Source: Bacteroides sp. MSB163
GTDB taxonomy: Bacteria; Bacteroidota; Bacteroidia; Bacteroidales; Bacteroidaceae
Direction of reading: 5' to 3'
Assembly (NCBI RefSeq): GCF_036416795.1
Contig: NZ_CP143867.1
Coordinates: 930,001-994,000, forward strand
Length of the DNA stretch: 64,000 nucleotides
The notes beneath the pieces were generated by a model. It searched no databases, was not told the origin of the DNA, and saw nothing but the letters and a program-made list of their open reading frames with translations. Positions 1 to 8,477 of the stretch are shown here, piece by piece. How positions within the stretch are numbered: the stretch's first letter is position 1; each line of letters begins with the position of its first letter. The translations under genes and the position numbers were made by a program.

Positions 1-1379
1 TTCCGGTCGGCCTCTTTCAACAATATCTCGGCCGCTTCATAATTGCCGGAGAGAGCGGAGTGAATGCCCCGGGCATAAGCCGCCTCGGACGTATCGCCAG
101 CTTTTTCCAAATATTTTTCCGCCAAAGGCAAGTTGCCTAAACGCATGGCGGTATTGGCAGCATTCAAATTTGCAGTAGCATCTTCGGGGAACATACGTAC
201 AGCTATCTCGAAAGTTTCGTTATACTCTTCACTACCTGGTTCCATGTCTTGTGCCACGAGGTACATCTCTTCCAAACTCAACTTCTGCGGTTGTGTCCGT
301 AGCAGGCGCTTTATTTCTTCCGGATCAGTGTAGGCACGCACTTCATAACGCACCACGTAATCGGAGTGGCGCAATCCGGGATAGACTTCGCGCAGCAGAT
401 AAGCGTAATCGTCTCGATAAGTCACCTTAATCTTACGGTCTTTGGCATCTGGCTCCATGTCACTGTCTATCAGGCGCAGAATCTCGTCACGATAAGTCAG
501 GTGCGAACCTTCCACAAAACGCCTCAGACCTTCCCAGTCTTCCGGTTCGTAGCTGGTAGTAAACAGTGAGTCGGGGAAGTGGTATTGTCTGCGCACGTAT
601 TCTTTCAACGTTGCCGTACGTCCTTTCGCCAAGCGTATATTGTTGGTGTACGAGCCTTCGGGCGAAGCGTATCCCTTGATGCTGATAGCAAGGATGCGGG
701 TATCGGCATCTTCTCTCACGGCATCTATTGTGGCAAGTATCTTCTTCAACTCTTGCGGGTTACGGCGGTACTCGGGATACAGTTCCGTGCGGTTTACAGG
801 GAAATCGATATAGGCCGATCCTTCTATCTGATTGATTTTCTGTTCAGCCTTCGGGCGTATGTAGACGTATTCGGGAAAGAAAGCCATCACGTTCTTTTCC
901 GGAAGTACGTTCTCCAACAGAGAAATATCGTTCAGGATGGGAGTACCACAACATCCGTTGGTAGTATTGGAAACGTTCAGAGCAGCGTTAGTCATCCATT
1001 TCTCGTAAGGCACTACCAAACGGTATTCTATCACATCCCGTTCACCGCTACGGTAGAGTCTGTCAAGGCTCACGGCAGATTTGTTGCGCAGATGGTGATA
1101 ATAACGATTCCTTCCCGCCACCATCACTGCCGGCAACTCTATCAAGTGCTCGCCTTTGCTGAGTGTAGGGGCAAACACCACTTCGCGGTTGGTGCCAACC
1201 TTGAGTGCCGAAACGTCAAGATCCAAGGAGACAAACAGTTTATCTTCTTGTCTGGACACTGCCAGATTTCGCACTTCCATCTGCCCGTCCATCAATGACT
1301 GGGCTTTCAGCACCGGTGCCGTGCATAGGGGCAACAGGGCGCAAATCAATATCTTCGCTATTCCATATCTTGCATCCAT
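1..1379 (-). CDS. DUF3868/OmpA-like surface-fibre operon protein (3' end outside window)
   Basis: The reading frame opens at an ATG at 1379 with a signal peptide (MDARYGIAKILICALLPLC...) and runs without a stop off the left edge, giving 459 residues. The N-terminal part resembles the DUF3868 family of Bacteroidales, whose members sit in fimbria or surface-fibre operons. The middle contains an OmpA-C-like stretch (GYASPEGSYTNNIRLAKGR, roughly residues 235-255), which suggests peptidoglycan association. The end of the visible part is TPR-like (AANTAMRLGNLPLAEKYLEK). It starts 11 bp after the DUF3575 gene, so the two are co-transcribed. The invertible promoter at 2278-2316 probably drives both. 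The family assignment is from recalled sequence features. The fimbrial role is inference from gene context. Confidence 0.8.
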   Translation of the reverse strand, partial: MDARYGIAKILICALLPLCTAPVLKAQSLMDGQMEVRNLAVSRQEDKLFVSLDLDVSALKVGTNREVVFAPTLSKGEHLIELPAVMVAGRNRYYHHLRNKSAVSLDRLYRSGERDVIEYRLVVPYEKWMTNAALNVSNTTNGCCGTPILNDISLLENVLPEKNVMAFFPEYVYIRPKAEQKINQIEGSAYIDFPVNRTELYPEYRRNPQELKKILATIDAVREDADTRILAISIKGYASPEGSYTNNIRLAKGRTATLKEYVRRQYHFPDSLFTTSYEPEDWEGLRRFVEGSHLTYRDEILRLIDSDMEPDAKDRKIKVTYRDDYAYLLREVYPGLRHSDYVVRYEVRAYTDPEEIKRLLRTQPQKLSLEEMYLVAQDMEPGSEEYNETFEIAVRMFPEDATANLNAANTAMRLGNLPLAEKYLEKAGDTSEAAYARGIHSALSGNYEAAEILLKEADR

Positions 1380-1390
1380 AACCGTAAAAT

Positions 1391-1981
1391 TTAAAATGTA
1401 TAAACCAGATTGATTGCCGCTTTCGTGGGACCTATGTAGTTATGCGATTTATCTTCAGCCACTTTTGTGCCACAATGGGCACAAGGATAGACATCGTAGC
1501 GGGTATAAACCCACCCGAAACCAAACAAAGCTTCCAAATTCCAATGTTTATTAAGTATCCACGAATGACCATATACCAATCCGAGCCCTCCGAACCAACC
1601 CTGATAGCGGTTGTCGGAGATTCCAGAGAAGTCGGTTCCGAGAAAAGAAAGGTTATTATCCAGATTTCCCACATTGTATTGTCCACCAAGGGCATGCGCA
1701 CCCACAAAATGACCTGCCCACCGGTCACAAAACCAGTAGCGTGCCTCGGGTTGCAGAAGCCAGTGTTTCCATTTTCGATCGTGAGAGAAGGTCCAGCCAT
1801 TATAATTGGCAGACACGTCCAACGTCCATCTGTCCGCAAGACCTACCTCCACCCCCGCGTTCAACGTGGCGAAAGCATCGTATAGTAAATTACTTTTCAG
1901 AACCACTTCCTGACATCTGGCTCCCATGCTGAAAAGACCTAAAAACAAAATCACATAAAGTTTTAAAGTCATCTTTCCCAT
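1391..1981 (-). CDS. DUF3575 domain-containing outer-membrane protein
   Basis: This encodes about 196 residues if the ATG at 1981 is used. An ATG at 1972 begins the signal peptide directly (MTLKLYVILFLGLFSMGARCQ), and a longer frame reaches 2023 but would put charged residues before the signal. The body (SNLLYDAFATLNAGVEVGLADRW, then alternating aromatic strands and YWFCDRWAGHFVGAHALGGQYN) is typical of DUF3575, a small beta-rich outer-membrane family encoded next to DUF3868 and fimbrillin genes in Bacteroides. It is the first gene after the invertible promoter, with a leader of about 300 nt, and it is followed within 11 bp by the DUF3868 gene. The biochemical function is unknown; a role in assembling or anchoring a surface fibre is inference. 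Confidence 0.82.
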   Translation of the reverse strand: MGKMTLKLYVILFLGLFSMGARCQEVVLKSNLLYDAFATLNAGVEVGLADRWTLDVSANYNGWTFSHDRKWKHWLLQPEARYWFCDRWAGHFVGAHALGGQYNVGNLDNNLSFLGTDFSGISDNRYQGWFGGLGLVYGHSWILNKHWNLEALFGFGWVYTRYDVYPCAHCGTKVAEDKSHNYIGPTKAAINLVYTF

Positions 1982-2057
1982 ATAATAAGATTTATTAATA
2001 TCAAATATATATTTCCCCGGCACGTTGTGGAGAAAGATTTATCAATCTACCAATAAA

Positions 2058-2073
2058 ATCTCTTAAAAGAGAT
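2058..2073. repeat. Palindrome related to the inverton arms
   Basis: ATCTCTT-AA-AAGAGAT has the same 7-bp half-sites as the two inverton arms at 2257-2273 and 2434-2449, but a 2-bp centre instead of 3 bp. It lies in the leader between the switch and the DUF3575 gene. It could be an accessory recombinase site or a regulatory hairpin. Confidence 0.5.
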
Positions 2074-2257
2074 CAAACCAAATACTGTATGCCCAGCCTA
2101 TATACCGCTGGTAGTGAACAATGATAAGTACTCAGAATAAACATAGATATTACTGAAATCACTACTCATTGTTATTAATATAATCGCAATTCCCAATAGC
2201 GTTTAATCGTTCTACATTTTTAACAGCTAATTTCTTCAAACTGCATTTTAGGATTCA

Positions 2258-2449
2258 TCTCTTCCCAAGAGATGGATTTGGGTTGCAAAGTTATGATTTG
2301 CAGCAATAATATCCAAGCACTCACCTTATTTTTTTTCATCAATCAATATCATTGTATATTGATTTGTATATTGAAATATTACTCTGTATATGCTTCTTTT
2401 CCCTTTTTCTTCCAGCCCATTATCCTGCTATCCATCTCTTGGGAAGAGA
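2258..2449. repeat. Invertible DNA element (phase-variable promoter switch)
   Basis: Two perfect 20-bp inverted repeats, TCTCTTCCCAAGAGATGGAT at 2258-2277 and its reverse complement at 2430-2449, bound a 152-bp AT-rich segment. Each arm contains an internal palindrome (ATCTCTT-N3-AAGAGAT). The segment carries a promoter near its left edge that reads outward to the left. A tyrosine recombinase gene ends 20 bp to the right. This is the architecture of known Bacteroides invertible promoters. Inversion would turn the promoter towards the 3' end of the recombinase gene, antisense to it, and silence the DUF3575/DUF3868 operon. Confidence 0.85.
2286..2316 (-). promoter_or_regulatory. Promoter inside the invertible element, ON orientation
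   Basis: On the minus strand TTGG (2316-2313) is followed by 19 bp and then TAACTTTG (2293-2286), a perfect match to the Bacteroides -7 box TAnnTTTG with a near-match to the -33 TTTG. Transcription would start near 2279, cross the left inverted repeat, and enter the DUF3575 operon. As written, the window therefore shows the ON state. Confidence 0.72.
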
Positions 2450-2468
2450 CGGTTCAAAGAAAATACCC

Positions 2469-3428
2469 CTATATAGATTTCAAGATCAACCTATTAGCTC
2501 TATCCACTGTTGCAGTATCAAGTGAAGTCAGGTAAATCAATGTTGTATTCTCAGAATCATGTCCCATTCCTTCACTAATGACAGAAAGAGGAATATTCTT
2601 ACTTTTAGCTACGCTTGCCCATGAGTGTCGTGCAACATACATAGTCAATGGAATGGACACCTCAAGCATTTCCCCAATAAATTTCAACTTCCTATTGACA
2701 AGATGAAGCGCATTGTTGTATTGCGCCCTCTCCTTTATTCCCGCCTCACGAATTATAGGAAGCAAATACGGAGAGCTTTGTATTACAGGATACTTATCGA
2801 GTATATCCTGCATATTATGCTCCCATCCTATCCAAAGACGTTGTCCTGTTTTTTTTCGACAATAAGTAAGAATTCCGTTCTTCAGGTCGCTCTTCTTCAG
2901 ATAAGCCATATCAATAAATGACATACCACGAGTGTAGAAACTGAAGAGAAACATGTCACGGGCATAATCCAACAGAGGAAATGCCGACAACTCCATGTAT
3001 TTAATGTTACGGATCACTTTTAAGGGAAGCCCTCGTCTGACAGTCTTCCCGATTCCCGTATACACATATTTAAAGGGATACCTTTGTGTAGTAAATCCTC
3101 TTTCTACCGCCCGATTGTATACGGCACGCAAAATCCGGTTATAAAAGGAAATGGTGTTCATATCCACTCCGGTAGATTTAAGGTAAGCTTCATAAGAGAC
3201 CAGCAAATCTGCATCAAACTCTTCCCAAAGGATGTCTCTGTCTTGGCGAAAACGCATAAAACTATTAAGCGTACTGGTGTAAGTCTCTCCGGTACGTTCT
3301 TTGCCCAGCATATGCATTCGATGGATGATCTCTTGCATGAACGGTTGTAAAAAAGCGCCCGGTAATGCACTGCCTTTTACTTGCTTACTCTCTGTAGAAG
3401 AGGATCTGAATTTTGTTTTAGATGCCAT
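2469..3428 (-). CDS. Tyrosine-type site-specific recombinase (probable invertase of the adjacent promoter)
   Basis: This is a 319-residue phage-integrase-family protein. The N-terminal SAM-like core-binding domain covers roughly residues 25-115 and the catalytic domain roughly 140-315. Visible catalytic residues are R167 (FYTRGMS), K192/K193 (CRKKTGQ), R267-H268 in YVARHSWA, H290 (GMGHDS) and the nucleophile Y299 (TLIYLTSLD). The first His of the usual HxxR box is a Tyr, as is common in short Bacteroides recombinases. Its stop codon lies 20 bp from the right inverted repeat of the invertible promoter, so it most likely catalyses that inversion. A master invertase acting at several genomic sites is an alternative. 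The upstream region (3429-3660) has no clear TAnnTTTG promoter. Confidence 0.9.
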   Translation of the reverse strand: MASKTKFRSSSTESKQVKGSALPGAFLQPFMQEIIHRMHMLGKERTGETYTSTLNSFMRFRQDRDILWEEFDADLLVSYEAYLKSTGVDMNTISFYNRILRAVYNRAVERGFTTQRYPFKYVYTGIGKTVRRGLPLKVIRNIKYMELSAFPLLDYARDMFLFSFYTRGMSFIDMAYLKKSDLKNGILTYCRKKTGQRLWIGWEHNMQDILDKYPVIQSSPYLLPIIREAGIKERAQYNNALHLVNRKLKFIGEMLEVSIPLTMYVARHSWASVAKSKNIPLSVISEGMGHDSENTTLIYLTSLDTATVDRANRLILKSI

Positions 3429-3677
3429 GAATAATAATTTTAAATGAATAATAAAAAAGATTCTAATCGTTAAATACGATCTTCATCAAGATACGGATTT
3501 ATGTAACAACCTACACTAAAGAGCATTGTTTAATTAAACGTTTATTATTAACGCGAATCAGGAGTGGAAACAGATTCATAACTGTGCAGAAAGGGAACTA
3601 TACTTCTCAATGTCAGCAGCATAGGGACATGACACTTGGAACTTATTACCTTGAGAGCCGGAACTCCCTTTGCTTTG

Positions 3678-3746
3678 CTGCTCAAGATGCCATCTTGTAC
3701 AGCACAACATACCATCTCGAACAACACAAGATGCCATCTTGAGCAG
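3678..3746. repeat. Inverted repeat in the gap between recombinase and M20 gene
   Basis: Two 21-bp arms (3678-3698 and 3726-3746) are inverted copies with one central mismatch, separated by 27 bp. Each arm is itself a palindrome (CAAGATG-C-CATCTTG). The surrounding 578-bp gap (3429-4006) has no convincing gene. This may be a hairpin, or a relic of a site-specific recombination site. Confidence 0.6.
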
Positions 3747-3971
3747 TAAAGGTAATCATGCTTCAGTAGATATGCAAGCTTTTTACGGGGGAAAGGTCAA
3801 GAAGGCCTTCCGGCAGACCCATAACGGCGGAGCAAATAAAGGAAAACATGAGAAGAAAAGCCGGAAAGATTTGTGGAAACGCCGGAAAGCAGAGTTTCCG
3901 ATGTACAAGAAAAACTACGGCAAGTTGTAAACTTGCCAAACGTAAATTAAGCATATATCAGGATTTATCCA

Positions 3972-3979
3972 TAAATTTG
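3972..3979 (+). promoter_or_regulatory. Promoter -7 box of the M20 gene
   Basis: TAAATTTG matches TAnnTTTG exactly and ends 27 bp before the ATG at 4007. No clear -33 TTTG is present. It supports the 4007 start over the longer frame that opens at 3848, because the extra upstream codons would precede the transcription start. Confidence 0.5.
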
Positions 3980-4006
3980 CATTTTGATAACTTATTTGAA
4001 AAAGAT

Positions 4007-5077
4007 ATGACTTACGATATACCTACAATGGTTTCCGAAGCAACCGGAGTCCTCAAGTCTCTGATTGCGATCCCTTCTCTTAGCCGCGACGAAGAAAAAG
4101 CAGCAGACTACCTGCAGAATTATATTGAACTACAAGGTATGGCAACCGGCCGCAAGGGTAATAATGTCTGGTGCCTCAGTCCGATGTTCGACCTGAGCAA
4201 GCCAACCCTACTGTTGAACTCGCATATTGATACCGTAAAGGCCGTAAACGGCTGGCGAAAAGCCCCGTTTACCCCTACAATAGAAAGTAACGGCAAACTA
4301 TACGGATTGGGCAGCAACGATGCAGGCGCAAGTGTAGTCAGCCTGTTGCAGGTATTTCTGCAACTCTGCCGTACGACGCAGAAGTATAATTTGATTTATC
4401 TGGCTTCCTGCGAAGAAGAAATTTCCGGGAAAGGTGGTATCGAGTGTGTATTGCCCGAACTACCTCCTATCAGTTTTGCTATTGTCGGGGAACCAACCGA
4501 GATGCAGCCCGCTATTGCTGAAAAAGGATTAATGGTACTGGACGTGACCGCTTACGGTAAAGCCGGACATGCCGCACGAAATGAAGGAGACAATGCTATA
4601 TATAAGGTATTGGAAGATATCGCCTGGTTCCACGACTACAAATTTGAAAAAGTATCCCCACTACTGGGTCCTGTAAAGATGAGTGTAACGCAGATCAATG
4701 CAGGCACGCAACACAATGTCATTCCCGACCGCTGCACTTTTGTGGTAGACATCCGCAGTAACGAATGTTATAGTAATCAGGAACTGTTTGCTGAAATACA
4801 AAAACATATTTCTTGCGAAGCAAAAGCGCGTTCTTTCCGTTTGAGTTCTTCTCACGTGGAAGAACAGCACCCGATAGTGCAACGTGCCGTTGCCATGGGA
4901 CGTGTACCCTTCGGCTCCCCCACTCTTTCAGACCAGGCCCTGATGTCATTCCCTTCCCTCAAAATGGGACCGGGAAAGAGTAGCCGTTCTCATACGGCAG
5001 ACGAATTTATTTTCATTCAGGAGATAGAGGAGGCAATCGGATTGTATATTGAGCTACTGGACGGAGCAACTTTATGA
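4007..5077 (+). CDS. argE: M20 family metallo-hydrolase (N-acyl-ornithine/citrulline deacylase, ArgE type)
   Basis: This 356-residue cytosolic enzyme of the M20/ArgE-DapE family has no signal peptide. Metal-binding residues are visible: H73 and D75 (NSHIDT), D105 (LGSNDAGAS), the catalytic E136/E137 (ASCEEEISGKGG), E162 (VGEPTE) and a late His at 329 (SRSHTADEF). An M20 dimerisation domain is inserted at roughly residues 175-280 (KGLMVLDVTAYGKAGHAARNEGDN). Bacteroides use succinylated intermediates in arginine synthesis, so the substrate may be N-succinyl- rather than N-acetyl-ornithine or citrulline; the sequence alone does not decide this. It stands alone in one transcript, convergent with the sulfatase across a strong bidirectional terminator. 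Confidence 0.85.
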   Translation: MTYDIPTMVSEATGVLKSLIAIPSLSRDEEKAADYLQNYIELQGMATGRKGNNVWCLSPMFDLSKPTLLLNSHIDTVKAVNGWRKAPFTPTIESNGKLYGLGSNDAGASVVSLLQVFLQLCRTTQKYNLIYLASCEEEISGKGGIECVLPELPPISFAIVGEPTEMQPAIAEKGLMVLDVTAYGKAGHAARNEGDNAIYKVLEDIAWFHDYKFEKVSPLLGPVKMSVTQINAGTQHNVIPDRCTFVVDIRSNECYSNQELFAEIQKHISCEAKARSFRLSSSHVEEQHPIVQRAVAMGRVPFGSPTLSDQALMSFPSLKMGPGKSSRSHTADEFIFIQEIEEAIGLYIELLDGATL

Positions 5078-5228
5078 ATGAAATAAAGAGCTAACTCCAA
5101 GCCGTAGAAAATAAATTGTCTTCAGCAATATCCCGTTAGTATTTTAATTATCAACATATTGCATCTACCTACTATTTATCTTGTAGAGTAACGGATGTTA
5201 TGCTATAGAAAACTATTCCATGCCATAT

Positions 5229-5281
5229 TAATCTATTTGTTTTTTTCTTCTGCTAAGCAGAAGAAAAAAACAAATAGATTA
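5229..5281. terminator. Bidirectional intrinsic terminator
   Basis: A perfect 26-bp inverted repeat (5229-5254 / 5256-5281) centres on a single base and contains T7 and A7 runs, so each strand gives a hairpin with a U-rich side. It lies between the convergent M20 gene and sulfatase operon and would stop transcription from both sides. Confidence 0.8.
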
Positions 5282-5318
5282 TCAATACAATCATTAAATA
5301 AGTCATCAATACCATGAC

Positions 5319-6761
5319 TTACATACGACTAAAGTCAAACAATTCAGATTCTGTACGCGCACCTTGCATCAATGTTTCTATTTTCTTTACCATCTCCGGA
5401 TATTGCTCTGCAACGTTATTATCCTCATGTATATCTTTGGATAAGTCATAAAGTTCAAATGTTGTTTTCTCCGGACAACCAACAAACAGTCGCACGCCTT
5501 TCCAATTGCCATAACGTAGAGCTTGTCTACCTCCTTTTTCATGAAACTCCCAATAAAGATATTCGTGTTCCTTCTGCTTACCTTTTCGTAACAAAGTCGG
5601 CAAGAACGAAATGCCGTCAGTTTGAATATCACGTGTAGTGCCTGTTAACTCGGCAAAGGTTGGCATCATATCCCAGAAAGCCATAATATGGTCATTCGTA
5701 ACTCCACCCTCAATATGATTCGGGCAACGGATAATCATCGGCATACGAATGCCCCCCTCATAGAGATCACGCTTCACTCCGCGATAAGGTCCGTAACTTT
5801 TAAAATAATCAGGGTTTGCCCCGCCTTCTCTATGAGGTCCATTATCAGAAGTAAATACGACAATAGTGTTATCATCAATTCCCAATTCAGCTAACAGTTC
5901 CATTATCTCACCCACATATTTGTCCAAACGAGTTACCATTGAAGCAAATGCAGCCAAAGGACGTTCTGCTGCACCATAAGCTCCCCGGCGGTTCGGGTTT
6001 TGCTCTGCCCAAGCCTCATCATCTTTTGCCGGGATGAGATTACAATAAGATTGATATACCGAATCTTTCGGCAAAACCAATTCTGCATGGGGAAGAGTAT
6101 ATGATAAATAGGCAAAGAATTTTTCTCCCGCATGGCTGCGAATATACTGTAAAGCCCGATTATGGATTAAATCCGCTGAATACGTACCCTCAGCCTGATT
6201 GTAATTTTCGGGAAATTCTACACGTTTTGTACCGTCCCACAGATGATCGGGATAATAATCATGAGCCAATGTTTGACAATTATACCCCAAGAACTCATCG
6301 AAGCCCACTTTAGTCGGATCTGATTCGGAACCTGGATATCCCAAACCCCACTTTCCAAAACACCCGGTTGCATAACCAGCCTCATGGAACAGTTCTGCAA
6401 TAGTATATGTACCGGCAGGCATTGCTACTTGTCCTTCAGGATCCATACGCATGTTGCCGCGAATATATGTATGTCCCGTATGTTGCCCTGTCATCAGTGA
6501 TGCACGCGAAGGCGCCGAAACGGAAGTACCGGAATAGCACTGCGTAAACCGCATACCTTCATCAGACATCCGTTGCAAATTAGGAGTCTTTATTAAATTC
6601 TGCCCATACGGTGAAATATCACCTATACCAAGGTCGTCTGCCAAAATATAAATGACATTGGGGCTTTGTTTCCATTCCGCTTCCGGCTGCTGCGCACAGC
6701 TACAAGCAACCATAGCTCCTGCGATTCCACAAGAGATGCTAAATAATTTTTGTTTTTCCAT
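5319..6761 (-). CDS. S1 family sulfatase, serine-type, lipoprotein (pectin PUL)
   Basis: This 480-residue S1 sulfatase has an N-terminal lipoprotein-like signal (AGAMVAC, Cys20). Metal-site D42-D43 lie in ILADDLG. The formylglycine motif SAPSR is at 82-86 with Ser82 as the residue to be matured by an anaerobic sulfatase-maturing enzyme. GKWG and TSDNGPHREGGAN follow. It is the last gene of the pectin PUL transcript, 26 bp after a GH28. It shares the GHT..RGN and DNGPH.EGGA signatures with the sulfatase at 51601-53169, so the two are probably the same subfamily. The substrate is unknown. A sulfatase next to GH28 and CE8 enzymes is unusual because land-plant pectin is not known to be sulfated. 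Confidence 0.92.
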   Translation of the reverse strand: MEKQKLFSISCGIAGAMVACSCAQQPEAEWKQSPNVIYILADDLGIGDISPYGQNLIKTPNLQRMSDEGMRFTQCYSGTSVSAPSRASLMTGQHTGHTYIRGNMRMDPEGQVAMPAGTYTIAELFHEAGYATGCFGKWGLGYPGSESDPTKVGFDEFLGYNCQTLAHDYYPDHLWDGTKRVEFPENYNQAEGTYSADLIHNRALQYIRSHAGEKFFAYLSYTLPHAELVLPKDSVYQSYCNLIPAKDDEAWAEQNPNRRGAYGAAERPLAAFASMVTRLDKYVGEIMELLAELGIDDNTIVVFTSDNGPHREGGANPDYFKSYGPYRGVKRDLYEGGIRMPMIIRCPNHIEGGVTNDHIMAFWDMMPTFAELTGTTRDIQTDGISFLPTLLRKGKQKEHEYLYWEFHEKGGRQALRYGNWKGVRLFVGCPEKTTFELYDLSKDIHEDNNVAEQYPEMVKKIETLMQGARTESELFDFSRM

Positions 6762-6787
6762 CTGAAATCAATTTAGTATTAAATTTA

Positions 6788-8386
6788 TCAATCTATCGTT
6801 ATTGCCTTTTTAGCTTTCGGAGTAAATAATACATCGTCGATGCAAAACTTTCCTCCCTTTATCTTAATATTCCGGTTACGACTACCGGACACCCGAACTT
6901 TTTGCTCTCCGTTTCCGGCATAAACTAAATCTTTGACCTCAATGTCTTTTGAGTTATTGAATGAAAGTACCGGCCCTTCTGCAACATCCAAATGTATATT
7001 TTCCATCCGTAATCCACATGTCTCATCAACCTGCGCTCCGGCAACAGAATGTATCATACAGTCAGTAAGAGATACATTACTTACATTCATTTCCGGAAGG
7101 CCATTGAAAAACATTGCCCTACCAGCATCACGGCATGTGATGTTTGAAATATGTATGTCTTGAAAACACGGAGTGTCATCAGTTACCGGCATGAAGGGAA
7201 CATCAGTCATTTCACCTCCTTCCGGAATACCATCCGGTTCAGGAGTTTTCTCTTGATAGTAAGAGTCAAACCAAATAGCATAGTTCGCTATATCATTCAT
7301 CATGATATTGTCTACGTATACATTAGACACAACTCCACCACGACCTCGTTTGCTTTTGAATCGAAATCCAGTATCAGTATCAATGAAACGGCAGTTCCTC
7401 ACAGAGACTCTATCAATACCACCTCCCGTATCACTTCCGATGACAAATCCGCCATGCCCATGAAACACGGTACAATTATCTATAATAATGTTGGCACAAG
7501 GTCCTCTTCTACGTCCCACATCACCAATTCCACTTTTCAGACAGATGGCGTCATCTCCCGCATCTACCGCACAATTCACTATCAGTGCATTTGTACATGA
7601 ACTCAAATCAATGCCATCACCATTCTGAGCATTCCAAGGACAACGAACCATAATTCCATCAACCACAATATTATCGCTTAAAATAAAATTTACATGAAAA
7701 CTCGGAGAATTCTGGAACACGACACCTTGCAACAGTACTCTCTCGCAACGAACAAAGCGTACCATACGTGGACGTTTCTTGGCTAACTTCTCAGATGATG
7801 TTTCAGGATACCATATTGCTCCATCCTGTTGTACAGTCCCACCTGTTTTTATAAAACTATTCCATTCTGCATTGCTAACCTTAAAACGCTTGACCGGACG
7901 CCAGAATTCTCCGTTACCATCAAATACACCTTCACCGGTAATTGAAAAATTACTTTCATGATAAGCACTGATAGGAGATTGGAAACGGCTTCCAGAAGTG
8001 CCCTCATCCGGTGATAATAAAGGATATTGCGTTTTATCAGGTGTAAATAAAACAATTGCATTTTTCAAAACATGCAAGTCGATATTACTTTTCAAAACGA
8101 TAGGACCAGTAAGCCATATCCCCTCCGGAACAATTAAATGCCCTCCGCCACGTTCTGACAAGTCTGCTATAGCCGCCGCAAATGCCTGAGTATTCAATAT
8201 CATGCCATTACCGATACCACCATACTCAGCCAGAGAAACTTCCAGTTCAGGAATAGCAGGAGTAACCGCTTTTGGAATATCAAAAGGCAAACCTTGATAG
8301 TATTTACCGTATCCTTCCGCTTTACAGGGAAAAACAACAAACAATATTATGAACACAAGCATAATAAGTTTAACTAGCTTTCTCAT
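6788..8386 (-). CDS. GH28 polygalacturonase-like glycoside hydrolase
   Basis: Start chosen at 8386 (MRKLVKLIMLVFIILFVVFPCKA), where a good signal peptide begins and a promoter lies just upstream; the frame itself reaches 8467. This gives 532 residues. GH28 parallel-beta-helix motifs appear in order: NGDGID, GDDAICLKSG (catalytic Asp pair 278-279), GHGGFVIGS and RFKSKRGRGG. The family hydrolyses alpha-1,4-galacturonosyl or galacturonosyl-rhamnose links. The protein is probably periplasmic or surface-attached. It is paralogous to the GH28 at 13898-15550. Its own promoter suggests it can be transcribed with the sulfatase apart from the HTCS. Exo or endo mode, and homogalacturonan or rhamnogalacturonan specificity, cannot be decided here. 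Confidence 0.9.
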   Translation of the reverse strand: MRKLVKLIMLVFIILFVVFPCKAEGYGKYYQGLPFDIPKAVTPAIPELEVSLAEYGGIGNGMILNTQAFAAAIADLSERGGGHLIVPEGIWLTGPIVLKSNIDLHVLKNAIVLFTPDKTQYPLLSPDEGTSGSRFQSPISAYHESNFSITGEGVFDGNGEFWRPVKRFKVSNAEWNSFIKTGGTVQQDGAIWYPETSSEKLAKKRPRMVRFVRCERVLLQGVVFQNSPSFHVNFILSDNIVVDGIMVRCPWNAQNGDGIDLSSCTNALIVNCAVDAGDDAICLKSGIGDVGRRRGPCANIIIDNCTVFHGHGGFVIGSDTGGGIDRVSVRNCRFIDTDTGFRFKSKRGRGGVVSNVYVDNIMMNDIANYAIWFDSYYQEKTPEPDGIPEGGEMTDVPFMPVTDDTPCFQDIHISNITCRDAGRAMFFNGLPEMNVSNVSLTDCMIHSVAGAQVDETCGLRMENIHLDVAEGPVLSFNNSKDIEVKDLVYAGNGEQKVRVSGSRNRNIKIKGGKFCIDDVLFTPKAKKAITID

Positions 8387-8415
8387 ATTACGTATTCTTT
8401 TAAAATTTGATGTTA

Positions 8416-8423
8416 CAAAAGTA
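8416..8423 (-). promoter_or_regulatory. Promoter -7 box of the GH28-sulfatase pair
   Basis: On the minus strand TACTTTTG matches TAnnTTTG exactly, 30 bp before the GH28 start at 8386. No good -33 box is seen, as expected if the regulator of this PUL must activate it. Confidence 0.5.
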
Positions 8424-8477
8424 AGCAATCTATAAAATGGAGATTTGTAAAAATCATCAGTTATCATTCACTTTTTA

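Noticed and set aside
579..1298. Plus-strand open frame of 239 codons
   Set aside because: It is antisense to the DUF3868-like gene, which has a signal peptide and recognisable OmpA-like and TPR features; the plus-strand translation has none.
3670..3930. Open frame of 86 codons upstream of the M20 gene
   Set aside because: It starts inside the inverted repeat at 3678-3746, its composition is Lys/Arg-rich without a domain, and it lies in repetitive CCGGAAAG-type sequence. No supporting ribosome-binding site or promoter.
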